DNA from: Sphingomonas montana
Lineage (GTDB): Bacteria; Pseudomonadota; Alphaproteobacteria; Sphingomonadales; Sphingomonadaceae
Assembly (NCBI RefSeq): GCF_001956315.1
Contig: NZ_KV887140.1
Location: 35,488 to 99,487 of the forward strand
Reading direction: 5' to 3'
Length of the DNA: 64,000 nt
The notes under the pieces are model-generated. The model made no database searches. It was not told the origin of the DNA and was given only the letters and a program-made list of their open reading frames with translations. Below are positions 36,676 to 46,913 of the stretch, piece by piece. The number at the start of each line of letters is the position of its first letter. Positions within the stretch are counted from its first letter, which is position 1. Both the position numbers and the translations under genes were made by a program.

Positions 36676-37344
36676 TCAGGCGGCGACGGCGACGGGCACG
36701 TCGATCCGCCGGAAACAGATCAGTGCGAAATGGCCGAGCGGCGGCAGCGGCCGGCGTTCGACCAGTTCGACCCCGGCATTGCCGGCCCAGCGGGCGTAGC
36801 GTTCCCAGGCGAATTCGGTCCGCCAGCCGAGCCGGCTGGTGACCGGCATCAAAGCTTTCTCGATCCCGCCACGCAGGCCGCCTTCCGCGCCGATCCGCGT
36901 GGCGATCACGATCAGCCCGCCCGGCCGCACGACGCGCACGAATTCGTCGAGCGCGCGTTCCGGATTGGGCACCGCGGTGACGACATATTGCGCGACGACC
37001 ACGTCGAACGCGGCGTCCGGGAAATCCAGCGCCTCGGCATCCATCACTTGGATGCCCTCGACATTGGCGAGGCCCAGTTCGGCCACGCGAGTCCGCGCGC
37101 GCTCCAGCATCTCCTCCGATATGTCGACGCCGAACAGCGTGCTGCTCGCGGCATAGTCGGGCAGCGATATGCCGGTGCCGACGCCCACTTCCAATATCCG
37201 CCCGCCGACCTGTTCGGCCGCCACGATCGCGGCGCGTCGCCCGCGCCGGAACACCGGGCCGAACACCATGTCGTACACGGGTGCCCACCGGTCATAGGCC
37301 GCCGTGACGACCCGCTTGTCGAGTGCCTTGTCCATATCGCCCAC
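36676..37344 (-). CDS. pmtA: PmtA-like phosphatidylethanolamine N-methyltransferase
   Basis: A 222-residue class I SAM-dependent methyltransferase. The N-terminal AAYDRWAPVYDMVFGPVFRR, the SAM site ILEVGVGTGISLPDY (Gly motif 52-58) and DFPDAAFDVVVAQYVVTAVPNP closely follow the Rhodobacter-type PmtA pattern that methylates PE stepwise to phosphatidylcholine. A quinone methyltransferase of the UbiE type is the alternative. The start is GTG 37344, or ATG 37335 three codons in. It is divergent from plcP, and the Mpo1-like gene follows it in the same transcript. Confidence 0.72.
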   Translation of the reverse strand: MGDMDKALDKRVVTAAYDRWAPVYDMVFGPVFRRGRRAAIVAAEQVGGRILEVGVGTGISLPDYAASSTLFGVDISEEMLERARTRVAELGLANVEGIQVMDAEALDFPDAAFDVVVAQYVVTAVPNPERALDEFVRVVRPGGLIVIATRIGAEGGLRGGIEKALMPVTSRLGWRTEFAWERYARWAGNAGVELVERRPLPPLGHFALICFRRIDVPVAVAA

Positions 37345-37426
37345 GCACCTTGTCGTCGCTCATGGCCAGAAGGTCGGCCGCCGATCACGGTGGCGCGGAA
37401 CCATGACGGCGCGGTTGCGAATGGAT

Positions 37427-37440
37427 GAAGCGAACGCTTC
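37427..37440. promoter_or_regulatory. Operator-like palindrome between pmtA and plcP
   Basis: GAAGCG-AA-CGCTTC is a perfect 6+6 inverted repeat in the 207-bp divergent region, about 110 bp before plcP and 83 bp before pmtA. A second inverted pair, ATGAC...GTCAT, lies at 37447-37462 and includes one CTGTCAT half-site on the minus strand. No regulator can be assigned. Confidence 0.35.
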
Positions 37441-37551
37441 AGGACGATGACAGCGCCGTCATGCTGCCGAAACCCGCACGACGCGAAGATCGCCTAATCA
37501 GGGATCGACCGCGGCGGCGACCGGGCCGGCGGGCAGCGACGGGGACACGCC

Positions 37552-38499
37552 ATGGCGACCATGTTCGACGACAGGACGGCGAAGCTGGCACCGATGCGGG
37601 ATCGACCCGCCAACACGGGTGGCAATCGTGGGCGGCCGCGCATCCCGTTGCCCGACTGGTTGTCCGGCGACGATCCGGCCGGCGCGCCGCCCGCCCAGCC
37701 GAAGCTGCGCTTCCGCACCGTCTTCGTGTCCGACTTCCATCTCGGCACCGCCGGCTGCAACGCGGTCCTGCTGCTCGACTTTCTGCATGCGATCGAGTGC
37801 GACACGCTCTATCTGGTCGGCGACATCGTCGACGGATGGCAGATCAAGAAGGGCTGGTACTGGCCACAGGCGCATAACGACGTCGTGCGCTGCATCCTGA
37901 AGATGGCCACCCTCGGCACGCGCGTCGTCTATCTGCCGGGCAATCATGACGAGGCGTTCCGCGACTATGTCGGTCTGGAATTCGGCGGCGTGGAACTGCT
38001 GCCGGAGGATATCCACGTGACCGCGGACGGGCGGCGGCTGCTGGTCGTCCACGGCGATGCGTTCGACGCGGTCGTGCTCTATGCGCGCTGGCTCGCCTTC
38101 CTCGGCGACTCGGCCTACACCTTTTTGCTGAAGGCGAACGCGGTTTATAATGCCGTGCGACGCCGCCTGGACCTGCCCTACTGGTCGCTGTCCACCTATG
38201 CCAAGCGCAAGGTGAAGAACGCGGTCCAGTTCATCAGCCGGTTCGAGGAAACCGTCGCCCACGCCGCGGCCGAACGCGGTGTCGACGGCGTCGTCTGCGG
38301 CCATATCCACACCGCCGAAATCCGCCAGTTCGGCGACCTGACCTACTATAATGACGGCGACTGGGTCGAAAGCTGTACCGCGCTGGTCGAACATGAGGAC
38401 GGCCGCATGGAGGTGCTGGACTGGCACGAACATGCGCGCAGCGCGCTGTCCGCCCGCCGCGCCGAGGCCCGGCGACCCGCACTGACCACCTCCGCATGA
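37552..38499 (+). CDS. plcP: PlcP-like phospholipase C (metallophosphoesterase)
   Basis: A 315-residue calcineurin-like phosphoesterase. Metal ligands are Asp61 and His63 (SDFHLGT), Asp91 (GDIVDGW), Asn131 and His132 (PGNHDE), His168 (HGD), and His251 and His253 (GHIH). The patterns YWSLSTYAKRKVKNAV and GDWVESCTALVEHEDGR agree with rhizobial PlcP as I know it, an enzyme that removes phosphorylated headgroups from phospholipids under phosphate limitation to give diacylglycerol. Homologues are often labelled UDP-2,3-diacylglucosamine hydrolase. It is coupled to the next gene by ATGA. The first 50 residues are low-complexity, and a start at ATG 37561 is possible. Confidence 0.78.
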   Translation: MATMFDDRTAKLAPMRDRPANTGGNRGRPRIPLPDWLSGDDPAGAPPAQPKLRFRTVFVSDFHLGTAGCNAVLLLDFLHAIECDTLYLVGDIVDGWQIKKGWYWPQAHNDVVRCILKMATLGTRVVYLPGNHDEAFRDYVGLEFGGVELLPEDIHVTADGRRLLVVHGDAFDAVVLYARWLAFLGDSAYTFLLKANAVYNAVRRRLDLPYWSLSTYAKRKVKNAVQFISRFEETVAHAAAERGVDGVVCGHIHTAEIRQFGDLTYYNDGDWVESCTALVEHEDGRMEVLDWHEHARSALSARRAEARRPALTTSA

Positions 38500-39587
38500 G
38501 GATCGCGCTGGCCAGCGACGCCTGGGCACCGCAGGTGAACGGCGTCGTCCGCACGCTTGGCACCACCGCGACCGAACTGGGCGCCCGCGGCCACGACGTC
38601 GTGCCGCTGACGCCCGACCTGTTCCGGACTGTTCCCTGCCCCAGCTATCCGGAAATCCGGCTTGCGCTGGGGTGCGGGCGCGGCGTCGCGGCGCGGCTGG
38701 CGGCGGCCGATCCGGATGCGGTCCACATCGCCACCGAAGGGCCGATCGGCTGGGCGGCGCGGCGCTGGTGCCTGGACAACGGCATGCCGTTCACCACGTC
38801 GTTCCACACCCGTTTTCCGGACTATGTCGCGCTGCGCACGCGGTTGCCGGCGGACTGGTTCTGGCCGCTGCTCCGCCGATTCCACGGGCCGGCGGCGCGC
38901 GTGTTTGCCGCCACCGCCCGGCTCGAACAGGAATTGCAGGGCCGCGGCCTTGCCCGCACGCACCGCTGGTCGCGCGGCGTGGATCTCGCATTGTTCGTGC
39001 CGGACGGGCCGACCCCGGCGACGCTGGCCGACCTGCCCCGCCCGATCATGCTGCATGTCGGCCGGGTCGCGGTGGAGAAGAACATCGGCGCGTTCCTGGC
39101 TGTCGAACGGCCCGGTACCAAGGTCGTGGTCGGCGACGGCCCCGCGCTCGTGGCCCTGCGCGCCGCGCATCCCGACGTTCTGTTCCTGGGCGCGCTGCAC
39201 GGTGCCGATCTGGCCGCGGCCTATCGCGCAGCCGACGTGCTCGTGTTCCCCAGCCGCACCGACACGTTCGGGCTGGTGATGGTCGAAGCGCTCGCCAGCG
39301 GCGTTCCGGTCGCCGCCTTTCCGGTCCCGGGTCCGCTCGACGTCATCGGCGAAGGCGGAACCGGGCTGACCGGCGGCACGCGCCCGATCGGCGCACTCGA
39401 CCCGCTGCTCGACCTAGCCATCGATCGCGCACTTCAAGCCGACCCCGAAGCATGCGCGGACTATGGTCGCGGCTTCAGCTGGGCCGCCAGCACGGACCAG
39501 TTCTTGGCGGGGCTTTGCCCACGCGAACGGGCGTCGCGCAGCGCCCCGGCACGCGTTGGTGCAGTACCGGCACCTGTTGCCGCCTGA
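38496..39587 (+). CDS. agt: Agt-like lipid glycosyltransferase (GT4 type)
   Basis: A 363-residue GT-B glycosyltransferase. The acceptor half contains ASDAWAPQVNGVVRTLGT, CPSYPEIRLALGCG and HIATEGPIGWAARRW; the donor half has MLHVGRVAVEKNIGAFL and SRTDTFGLVMVEALASG, the EX7E-like nucleotide-sugar site. The pattern fits the glycosyltransferase paired with PlcP in rhizobia and marine Rhodobacteraceae, which adds glucose or glucuronate to diacylglycerol. Sphingoid-base glycosylation is an alternative worth testing in a sphingolipid-making organism. It is translationally coupled to plcP and converges on kdpD. Confidence 0.72.
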   Translation: MRIALASDAWAPQVNGVVRTLGTTATELGARGHDVVPLTPDLFRTVPCPSYPEIRLALGCGRGVAARLAAADPDAVHIATEGPIGWAARRWCLDNGMPFTTSFHTRFPDYVALRTRLPADWFWPLLRRFHGPAARVFAATARLEQELQGRGLARTHRWSRGVDLALFVPDGPTPATLADLPRPIMLHVGRVAVEKNIGAFLAVERPGTKVVVGDGPALVALRAAHPDVLFLGALHGADLAAAYRAADVLVFPSRTDTFGLVMVEALASGVPVAAFPVPGPLDVIGEGGTGLTGGTRPIGALDPLLDLAIDRALQADPEACADYGRGFSWAASTDQFLAGLCPRERASRSAPARVGAVPAPVAA

Positions 39588-39620
39588 ACGATCGAGAGTC
39601 GGCGCTGCTACTTGTCATGC

Positions 39621-39774
39621 GTCATCCTGACGGACGTCAGGATCCATTATCGTTACGCATCCGGCCAGGCAGCCGCCCGATCGCGTCGCGATCGTGTCGC
39701 TGAGCGGCACTTGGTTTGAGGGCAGATCAATAACTGCCGGAGTGATTATAGATCCTGATGTCCATCAGGATGGC
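39621..39774. repeat. Family A inverted-repeat element, copy 7 (expanded)
   Basis: The left arm is type 2 (ATCCTGAC-GGAC-GTCAGGAT). The right arm reads ATCCTGAT-GTCC-ATCAGGAT, where C-G at the stem end has become T-A on both sides. The middle is longer than in other copies by about 60 bp and contains its own inverted CGATCGCGTCGCGATCG. It lies between convergent agt and kdpD. Confidence 0.8.
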
Positions 39775-39853
39775 ACCGGCTTGATCGCCGCCCCAAACGG
39801 CTTCGATTAGCGACGACTAACCCCACGCGTTACCGTCGGCCGCCCAGCGGACA

Positions 39854-42541
39854 TCATTCCGAGACCAGGCCGTCCTCCTCCCCATCCCGCACCAGCAGGC
39901 GCGTCGGGAAACACAGGCTGAACCGCGCGCCGTCGCGTTCGTCGCGGTTGGCGGCCTCCACGAACATGCCCATCGCCTCTGAAAACGCCTTCACGATGGC
40001 AAGGCCGAGTCCCGTCCCGCCGATCGCACGGTCGGACCCCTCCAGCCGGCGGAACGTCTCGAACACCTCCTGCTCGCGCCCCGGCGGCAGGCCCGGTCCG
40101 GTGTCGATCACCGACAGCCGCAGCACGCCGTGGCGATGCTCGCCGCGCACGATGATCGGCGTACCGGGATCGGCATAGCGCCCCGCATTGTCGAGCAGGT
40201 TGATCAGGCAGTGATGCAGCAGTTGCGGATCGACCCGTACCAGCGGCAGGTCGGGCGGCACCTCCAGCCGGATTGCATGCCCCTCCAGCGCGCGACGCGT
40301 ATCATGCACCGCCGCCGCTACCGCATCGGTCAGGTCGACCGGCTCGATCCGCAACCGCAGGGCACCCGCCTCCACCCGCGCCATGTCGAGCAGATTGCCG
40401 ACGAACCGGTTGAGGCGCGCCGACTCCGTCTGGATCGTGTCGATCAATTCGGGCGTGACCCCGCGCGACAGGTCCGCCGCCGCCGCCATGACGGACGTCA
40501 GCGGCGTGCGCAGGTCGTGGCTGACCGATGACAGCAGCGCGGCGCGCAACCGGTCGCGTTCGCGCACCGCATCGACGTCGCGCATCTCCACCTCCAGCCG
40601 CAGCCGTTCCAGCGCGAGCGACGCCTGGTCGACCAGGCTCATCAGCAGCGGGAAACGGTCCGACCGGATCGGGTCGCCGCCCTCCTCGCGCGCCAGGCCC
40701 AGCACCGCCAGCGTCCGGTCGCCCGACCGCAGCGGCTGGAAGAACCATTCGGACGCCGCGAGCGTGCCCGACCCGCGCCCGGCCGGCACGCCATTGTCGA
40801 ACGACCACATGGCGGCCGCCATCTCCATCGTCTCCAGCCGATATTCCGGCCCGTTGGCGGCCTGCACCACCAGCCCCGCCGGTTCGGCAACCAGTATGAC
40901 GGTACGCAGGTCGAACAGCCGGCCGACCTCCTCGCAGACCGCGCGGGCCAGCGCCACCGGCTCGTTGATCGAGGTCAGCTGGCGCAGGAACCCGGTCAGC
41001 GCCGCGTTGGTCCTGGCACTCGCCGCCGCCAGATCGGCCTGCGCCCGCACGCGCGATGTCAGCTGGCTGGTCGCAAACGCGATGCCCAGCAGGACGAGGA
41101 TCGACACGATATTTTCCGGATTGCTAATCGACAGCGTGCCGGTCGGCGGCAGGAACCAGAAATTATAGGCAAGGCTCGCCAGCACCCCCGCGAACAGCCC
41201 GGTGCGCAACCCGAACAGGCTGGCCGCCGCCATCACGGGCAGCAGGTAGAGCAGCGCCACGTTGCCGAGGTCGAGGATGTGGAACAGGCCGCTCGCCACC
41301 GCGGTCACCGCGGCCACCATGCCGACCGTCCAGCCATAGCCCGCCCGGCTGCCCCACTGGCCGACCGCCTTCTTGCGTGCCGCGGCCGGCGTGGCGTCCG
41401 CGACGGTTGGCATGACATGCACCGCGACGCCCGGCATCTCGCGCACCAGCCGATCGACCACCGACCCGTGGCGCAGTTCGAACAATCGCGACCGGCTTGA
41501 CTTGCCGACCACCAGCTGGGTGGCGCGCGCCTCGCCGGCAAACGCCTTCAGCCCGTCCAGCACCGATGCGGCGGGCACGGTCGCGACCGCCCCGCCCAGC
41601 TGGGTCGCCAGATTCATGACCGCGGCCAGCCGGCGATGGTCCGCATCGCCGAACGTGGCCGCGCGCGGCGTTTCGACATAGACCGCGGTCCAGGGCGCAT
41701 GCAGCGCATCGCCGATCCGCTTGGCCGCGCGGACCAGCCCGTCGGCGCCCGCCATCTCGCCCACCGCCACGACGATCCGTTCGCCGCCGGCCCAGGTGCC
41801 GCCGACGCCCAGCGCGCGGACATGGTCCAGCATCTGCGCATCGACCGCCTGGGCCGCGCGGCGCAACGCCAGCTCGCGCAGTGCGGACAGGTTCGACTTC
41901 GAGAAGAAATGCGACAGCGCGCGGGTCGCTTCGTGCGGAAGATAGACCTTGCCCGCCTTCAACCGCTCGATCAGCTCGTCGGGCGGGATGTCCACCACCT
42001 CGATCTCGGCGGCCTCCAGCACGCTGTCGGGCACCGTCTCGCGCACGCGGACGCGGGTAAAGGATGCGACGACGTCGTTCAGGCTTTCGACGTGCTGGAT
42101 GTTGATCGTGGAATAGACGTCGATGCCGGCCGCCAGCAGCTCCTCGACATCCTGATAGCGTTTGGGGTGGCGGCTGCCCGCCGCGTTGGTGTGCGCCAGT
42201 TCGTCGACCAGGACGAGCGCAGGGGCACGGGCCAGGACGGCGTCGATGTCCATTTCGTCCAGTGCACGATTGTCGTGCCCGCCACTGCTGTGCGGCGTGG
42301 CGCGGCGCGGGATGATCTCGTGATCGCGGGTCAACGCCGCGGTTTCGGCGCGGCCGTGGGTTTCGACCACGCCCACCACCACGTCGACCCCCGCCCGCCG
42401 GCGTTCGGCCCCTTCGGACAGCATTTCGAACGTCTTGCCGACGCCGGGTGCGGCGCCGAGAAAGATCTTCAGCCGGCCGCGCCCCTCCTGCGCCGCCTGT
42501 CGCAGCAGCGCGTCGGGCGAGGGGCGGCCGTCGTCCTTCAA
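39854..42541 (-). CDS. kdpD: Osmosensitive K+ channel sensor histidine kinase
   Basis: An 895-residue sensor kinase that normally phosphorylates KdpE under K+ limitation. The N-terminal KdpD domain has Walker A GAAPGVGKT at 29-37, then a universal-stress-like domain, four membrane helices (about 410-500), a GAF region, HisKA with His675 (SVSHDLRTPL), and the ATP-binding domain (LLDNAG, DTGPGLPP, GGTGLGLAI). The start is TTG 42541, overlapping the kdpC stop. No kdpE follows: the next gene is convergent agt. It therefore acts as an orphan locally, and its partner must be elsewhere. Confidence 0.95.
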   Translation of the reverse strand: MKDDGRPSPDALLRQAAQEGRGRLKIFLGAAPGVGKTFEMLSEGAERRRAGVDVVVGVVETHGRAETAALTRDHEIIPRRATPHSSGGHDNRALDEMDIDAVLARAPALVLVDELAHTNAAGSRHPKRYQDVEELLAAGIDVYSTINIQHVESLNDVVASFTRVRVRETVPDSVLEAAEIEVVDIPPDELIERLKAGKVYLPHEATRALSHFFSKSNLSALRELALRRAAQAVDAQMLDHVRALGVGGTWAGGERIVVAVGEMAGADGLVRAAKRIGDALHAPWTAVYVETPRAATFGDADHRRLAAVMNLATQLGGAVATVPAASVLDGLKAFAGEARATQLVVGKSSRSRLFELRHGSVVDRLVREMPGVAVHVMPTVADATPAAARKKAVGQWGSRAGYGWTVGMVAAVTAVASGLFHILDLGNVALLYLLPVMAAASLFGLRTGLFAGVLASLAYNFWFLPPTGTLSISNPENIVSILVLLGIAFATSQLTSRVRAQADLAAASARTNAALTGFLRQLTSINEPVALARAVCEEVGRLFDLRTVILVAEPAGLVVQAANGPEYRLETMEMAAAMWSFDNGVPAGRGSGTLAASEWFFQPLRSGDRTLAVLGLAREEGGDPIRSDRFPLLMSLVDQASLALERLRLEVEMRDVDAVRERDRLRAALLSSVSHDLRTPLTSVMAAAADLSRGVTPELIDTIQTESARLNRFVGNLLDMARVEAGALRLRIEPVDLTDAVAAAVHDTRRALEGHAIRLEVPPDLPLVRVDPQLLHHCLINLLDNAGRYADPGTPIIVRGEHRHGVLRLSVIDTGPGLPPGREQEVFETFRRLEGSDRAIGGTGLGLAIVKAFSEAMGMFVEAANRDERDGARFSLCFPTRLLVRDGEEDGLVSE

Positions 42542-43131
42542 CGGGTCGCGCCGGTCACGCCGGTCGCGTCGAGCGCGCGGTTCAGCGCCAGCACGTTCAC
42601 ATGCGCGTCACCCAATATGCCCATTACCGGGGACTCGACATGCGCCGTCACCAGCGCACGGAGCCGTTCTGCCGGCATGCCGCGCACCTTGGCCACGCGT
42701 TCCACCTGCGCCAGTGCGGCGGCAGGCGACAGATCGGGGTCGAGACCGGACCCTGACGCGGTCACGAGGTCCGCGGGCAGCGGCGCGGTGTTGCCCGCAG
42801 CACGCTGTTTCGCGACGTCGGGCGTGATGCGGTCGACCAGCGCCTGCGACGTCGGGCCGAGGTTCGATCCGGACGAGGCAAGCCCGTCATAGCCCTTGCC
42901 CGCCGCGGACGGCCGCGTCTGGAAATAGCGGTCGGCGACGAACGCCTGGCCGACGACGGTCGAACCGATCGCGCGGCCGCCCTCCATGACCAGGCTGCCA
43001 TTGGCCTGGACGGGGAAGAATGTCTGTCCGATCCCGGTCATGGCCAGCGGATAACCGATCCCGAGCAGCAGCGCGAACAGGATCGTCATGACGAAAGCGG
43101 GCCGCAGCGCGCTGGTGAAGTCGTTGCCCAT
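42538..43131 (-). CDS. kdpC: K+-transporting ATPase subunit C
   Basis: A 197-residue single-span subunit of the KdpFABC high-affinity K+ pump. The membrane helix is at residues 11-32 (PAFVMTILFALLLGIGYPLA), followed by the periplasmic domain with GRAIGSTVVGQAF, YFQTRPSAAGKGYDG, SGSNLGPTSQAL and SGSGLDPDLSPAAAL. ATG 43131 begins the conserved sequence. It follows kdpB by 11 bp and its stop overlaps the kdpD start. Confidence 0.96.
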   Translation of the reverse strand: MGNDFTSALRPAFVMTILFALLLGIGYPLAMTGIGQTFFPVQANGSLVMEGGRAIGSTVVGQAFVADRYFQTRPSAAGKGYDGLASSGSNLGPTSQALVDRITPDVAKQRAAGNTAPLPADLVTASGSGLDPDLSPAAALAQVERVAKVRGMPAERLRALVTAHVESPVMGILGDAHVNVLALNRALDATGVTGATR

Positions 43132-43142
43132 CAGATGTTCCT

Positions 43143-45179
43143 TCAGGCGAGACCGAGGCCGCGAACGGCCAGGTCGATGATCTTGATACCGACGAACGGC
43201 GCGATGAGCCCGCCCAGCCCGTAGACGGCGAGGTTGCGCGCCAGCAGCGGGCCGGCGGCCATCGGCTTGTACGCCACGCCTTTCAGCGCGAGCGGCACGA
43301 GCAGCGGGATGATGACCGCGTTGAAGATGATTGCCGACAGGATGGCGCTTTCGGGCGACCCCAGCCGCATCACGTTCAGCACGCCCAGCCCGGGGTACAG
43401 CACGACGAACATGGCCGGGATGATCGCAAAATATTTCGCGACGTCGTTGGCGACCGAAAAGGTCGTCAGCGCCCCGCGCGTCATGAGCAGCTGCTTGCCC
43501 AGCCCCACGATCTCGATCAGCTTGGTCGGATCGCTGTCCAGGTCGACCATGTTGCCGGCCTCGCGCGCGGCCTGCGTGCCGGTGTTCATCGCCACGCCCA
43601 CGTCGGCCTGCGCCAGCGCCGGTGCGTCGTTGGTGCCGTCGCCACACATCGCGACCAGCCGCCCGCCTTCCTGTTCCTTGCGGATCAGCGCCAGCTTGTC
43701 CTCCGGCGTCGCCTGCGCCAGGAAATCGTCCACCCCGGCCTCGGCCGCGATCGCCGCGGCGGTCAGCGGGTTGTCCCCCGTGATCATCACGGTGCGGATG
43801 CCCATGGTGCGCAGTTCGCCGAACCGTTCGCGGATGCCGGCCTTCACCACGTCCTTCAGAAAGATCGCGCCCAGCAGGCGGCCGTCGCGGGCCACCGCCA
43901 GCGGGGTGCCGCCCGCCCGCGCGATCTCGTCGGTGATGCGGCGCAGTTCGGTCGCGGTTGCGGTCTGACCCGCCCCCGCATTGGCCTTGAGGATCGAGTC
44001 GACCGCCCCCTTCTGGATCAGCGATCCGCCGGTCCGCACGCCGGAGATCCGGGTCTGCGCGGTGAACGGTATGACCTCCGCGTCGTCTGGCAGTGCCGTG
44101 GTGGAGACGCCGAAGCGGTCGCGCGCCAGGATCACGATCGATCGGCCCTCGGGCGTCTCGTCGGCCAGGCTGGCGAGCAGTGCCGCCTCCGCCAGTTCGG
44201 CGGCGCTGGTGCCGGACACCGCCCGGAACTGGCTGGCCTGCCGGTCGCCGATCGTGATCGTGCCGGTCTTGTCGAGCAGCAGGACGTCGATGTCGCCTGC
44301 CGCCTCGACCGCGCGGCCGGACTTGGCGAGCACGTTGAACCGCACCAGCCGGTCCATCCCCGCAATGCCGATGGCGGACAGCAGCGCCGCGATCGTCGTG
44401 GGAATGAGCGTGATGAGCAGCGCCGCCAGGATCGCGACCGGCACGCTGCCGCCCGCATAGCTGGCAAAGCCCGGAATGGTGCCGACCGCGATCAGGAAGA
44501 TGATCGTCAGGCCGACCAGCAGCAGCGTCAGCGCGATCTCGTTCGGCGTCTTCTGGCGCTCGGCCCCCTCGACCAGCGCGATCATGCGGTCGAGGAACCC
44601 CTCGCCCGGGTTGACCGTCACCTTCACGCGGATCTCGTCGGAGATGACGCGCGTGCCCGCGGTGACCGCCGACCGGTCGCCGCCCGCCTCGCGGATCACC
44701 GGCGCGCTTTCGCCGGTGATGGCCGCTTCGTTGACCGATGCGACGCCCGACACGACGTCGCCGTCGGACGGAATCAGGTCGCCCGTCTCGACCAGCACGA
44801 TGTCGCCGACACGCAGCGCGCTGGCGGCAACCTCGTCATAGGCGCGGCCATCACCTTTGAGCCGTTTGGCCTGGAGTTCGGACTTGGTCGCGCGCAGCGA
44901 CGCGGCCTGCGCCTTGCCGCGCCCTTCGGCCAGCGCCTCGGCAAAGGTGCCGAACAGCACCGTCAGCCAGAGCCAGACGACGAGTTGCAGCTTGAAACCG
45001 GTGGTGAGCCCGTCCTGCCCGATCACGAGCAGGACGGTCATCAGCGCGGCGACGACGGCGGTGACGAACATCACCGGGTTACGGATCAGCTGGCGCGGGT
45101 CCAGCTTGCGGAAGGCGTCACCGATCGCCGGACCGATCAGGTCCGCCGTGAACAGCGATTTGGTTTGCGTGCGTGCCAT
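43143..45179 (-). CDS. kdpB: K+-transporting P-type ATPase subunit B
   Basis: The 678-residue catalytic subunit that hydrolyses ATP. TGES is at 155-158 (actuator domain), the phosphorylated Asp303 lies in LLDKTGTIT, and [22 protein letters not shown] forms the hinge. Seven hydrophobic segments match the family. ATG 45179 gives the standard N-terminus; the frame is open upstream inside kdpA but does not resemble the family. 14 bp separate it from kdpA. Confidence 0.97.
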   Translation of the reverse strand: MARTQTKSLFTADLIGPAIGDAFRKLDPRQLIRNPVMFVTAVVAALMTVLLVIGQDGLTTGFKLQLVVWLWLTVLFGTFAEALAEGRGKAQAASLRATKSELQAKRLKGDGRAYDEVAASALRVGDIVLVETGDLIPSDGDVVSGVASVNEAAITGESAPVIREAGGDRSAVTAGTRVISDEIRVKVTVNPGEGFLDRMIALVEGAERQKTPNEIALTLLLVGLTIIFLIAVGTIPGFASYAGGSVPVAILAALLITLIPTTIAALLSAIGIAGMDRLVRFNVLAKSGRAVEAAGDIDVLLLDKTGTITIGDRQASQFRAVSGTSAAELAEAALLASLADETPEGRSIVILARDRFGVSTTALPDDAEVIPFTAQTRISGVRTGGSLIQKGAVDSILKANAGAGQTATATELRRITDEIARAGGTPLAVARDGRLLGAIFLKDVVKAGIRERFGELRTMGIRTVMITGDNPLTAAAIAAEAGVDDFLAQATPEDKLALIRKEQEGGRLVAMCGDGTNDAPALAQADVGVAMNTGTQAAREAGNMVDLDSDPTKLIEIVGLGKQLLMTRGALTTFSVANDVAKYFAIIPAMFVVLYPGLGVLNVMRLGSPESAILSAIIFNAVIIPLLVPLALKGVAYKPMAAGPLLARNLAVYGLGGLIAPFVGIKIIDLAVRGLGLA

Positions 45180-45193
45180 CAGGGCTTGTCCCG

Positions 45194-46897
45194 TCAGATT
45201 GTTTTGCCGCTGATCATCGCAAGATGATCGGCGATGGGACCGAGCGCCAGGCTCGGCAGGAAGGTGAGGCCACCGACGATCAGGATGATCCCGATCAGCA
45301 GGCCCACCCACAGCGCGCCCGTCGTCGGGAAGGACCCGGCGCTTTCCGGCGTGTGGGTCTTGGACGCCAGCGAGCCCGCGATGGCGAGCATCGGGACGAT
45401 CACGAAGAACCGCCCCAGCCACATCGCGACACCCAGCAGCCCGTCATAATAAGGCGTGTTGGCCGTCAGGCCGGCAAAGGCCGAGCCGTTGTTCCCGACG
45501 CCGCTGGTGAACGCGTACAGGATCTCGGTGAAGCCGTGCGGCCCCTTGTTCAGCGGCCCGGCGAGCCCCGATGGAAGGACCGCGCTGAGCGCCGTGAAGC
45601 CCAGGATGACGAGCGGCAGGATGGCGATCGCCAGCACCGCCAGCTTCACCTCACGCCCCTCGATCTTTTTGCCGACATATTCCGGCGTGCGGCCGACCAT
45701 CAGTCCGGCGACGAACACCGCCAGGATCGCGAACAGCAGGAAGCCGTAGATGCCCGCGCCGACGCCGCCGATCACGACCTCGCCCAGCTGGATGTTCAGC
45801 AGCGGGATCATGCCGCCAAGCGCCGTGAAGCTGTCGTGCATGCCGTTCACCGCACCGCAGGATGCGGCCGTGGTGACGACCGCGAACAGCGCGGACGCGG
45901 CCATGCCGAACCTGACCTCCTTGCCCTCCATGTTGCCGCCCGCGACGCCCAGCTGGTGGACGATTGGGTTGCCGGCCGCTTCCTGCCAGTAAGTGACGGT
46001 AACACCCGCCAGGAACAGGATGACCATGGCGGACAGGATCGCCCAGCCCTGCCGCGTGTTGCCGACCGCCTTGCCGAACGTCCAGGTCAGACCGAACCCG
46101 ATGACGAAGATCGACAGCATCTGGATGAGGTTGGTAAGCGCGGTCGGATTCTCGAACGGGTGCGCGCTGTTCGCGTTGAAGAAGCCGCCACCGTTCGTGC
46201 CGAGCATCTTGATCGCTTCCTGGCTGGCTACGGGGCCGATCGCCAGCACCTGGCTGACGCCTTCCAGTGTCGTGATGTCGACGGTCCCGGCCATCGTCTG
46301 CGGCACGCCGCTGGCAGTGTAGAAGACCGTGAGCACAACGCAGAACGGCAGCAGCAGATAGAGCGTGACGCGCGTCGCATCCGCCCAGAAATTGCCGATC
46401 GTGGCGCTCGACCGCCGCGCGAAACCGCGGAACAGCGCAAACGCCAGCGCGATGCCCGTCGCGGCGGACAGGAAGTTGTGAATCGTCAGGCCGAACATCT
46501 GGGCAAGGTTCGACATCGTCGATTCCCCGCCATAGCTCTGCCAGTTAGTGTTGGTCGTGAAGCTGACGGCCGTGTTGAACGCCAGATGCTCCGACAGGCC
46601 GGGCAACCCCTGGGGGTTCCCGGGCAGCACGCCCTGCAGGCGCAGCACCGCATAGGTCAGCAGCATCAGCAGCGCGTTGAACGTCAACATGTGGAGCGTA
46701 TAGCGCCGCCAGCCCTGCTCCTTGGCCGGATCGATGCCGGACAGCCGGTAGAAGCCGCGCTCCACCGGCCCGAGGACGAGGTGCAGCGGCGTACGGCGCC
46801 CTTCGTAGAGTGCGAAGAGGTAGCTGCCGACGGGCTTGGTCAACGCCAGCAGGATGCCGACGAAGCCGAGGATCAGGATCCATCCCTGGATGGTCAT
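45194..46897 (-). CDS. kdpA: K+-transporting ATPase subunit A
   Basis: The 567-residue channel-like subunit that selects K+. Four pore loops are visible: [51 protein letters not shown] and [17 protein letters not shown], in the expected order between about ten membrane helices. AAAGGAG precedes the ATG. kdpF lies 16 bp upstream. Confidence 0.97.
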   Translation of the reverse strand: MTIQGWILILGFVGILLALTKPVGSYLFALYEGRRTPLHLVLGPVERGFYRLSGIDPAKEQGWRRYTLHMLTFNALLMLLTYAVLRLQGVLPGNPQGLPGLSEHLAFNTAVSFTTNTNWQSYGGESTMSNLAQMFGLTIHNFLSAATGIALAFALFRGFARRSSATIGNFWADATRVTLYLLLPFCVVLTVFYTASGVPQTMAGTVDITTLEGVSQVLAIGPVASQEAIKMLGTNGGGFFNANSAHPFENPTALTNLIQMLSIFVIGFGLTWTFGKAVGNTRQGWAILSAMVILFLAGVTVTYWQEAAGNPIVHQLGVAGGNMEGKEVRFGMAASALFAVVTTAASCGAVNGMHDSFTALGGMIPLLNIQLGEVVIGGVGAGIYGFLLFAILAVFVAGLMVGRTPEYVGKKIEGREVKLAVLAIAILPLVILGFTALSAVLPSGLAGPLNKGPHGFTEILYAFTSGVGNNGSAFAGLTANTPYYDGLLGVAMWLGRFFVIVPMLAIAGSLASKTHTPESAGSFPTTGALWVGLLIGIILIVGGLTFLPSLALGPIADHLAMISGKTI

Positions 46898-46913
46898 CAG
46901 GATGCGCTCCTTT

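Noticed and set aside
37440-37480. PHO box upstream of plcP
   Set aside because: Only one CTGTCAT half-site exists; the position 11 bp away in either direction matches at 3 of 7 bases. Kept as an inverted repeat of unknown meaning.
37552-38499. LpxH-type UDP-2,3-diacylglucosamine hydrolase
   Set aside because: The phosphoesterase motifs are shared, but the C-terminal GDWVESCTALVEH pattern and coupling to a lipid glycosyltransferase fit PlcP better.
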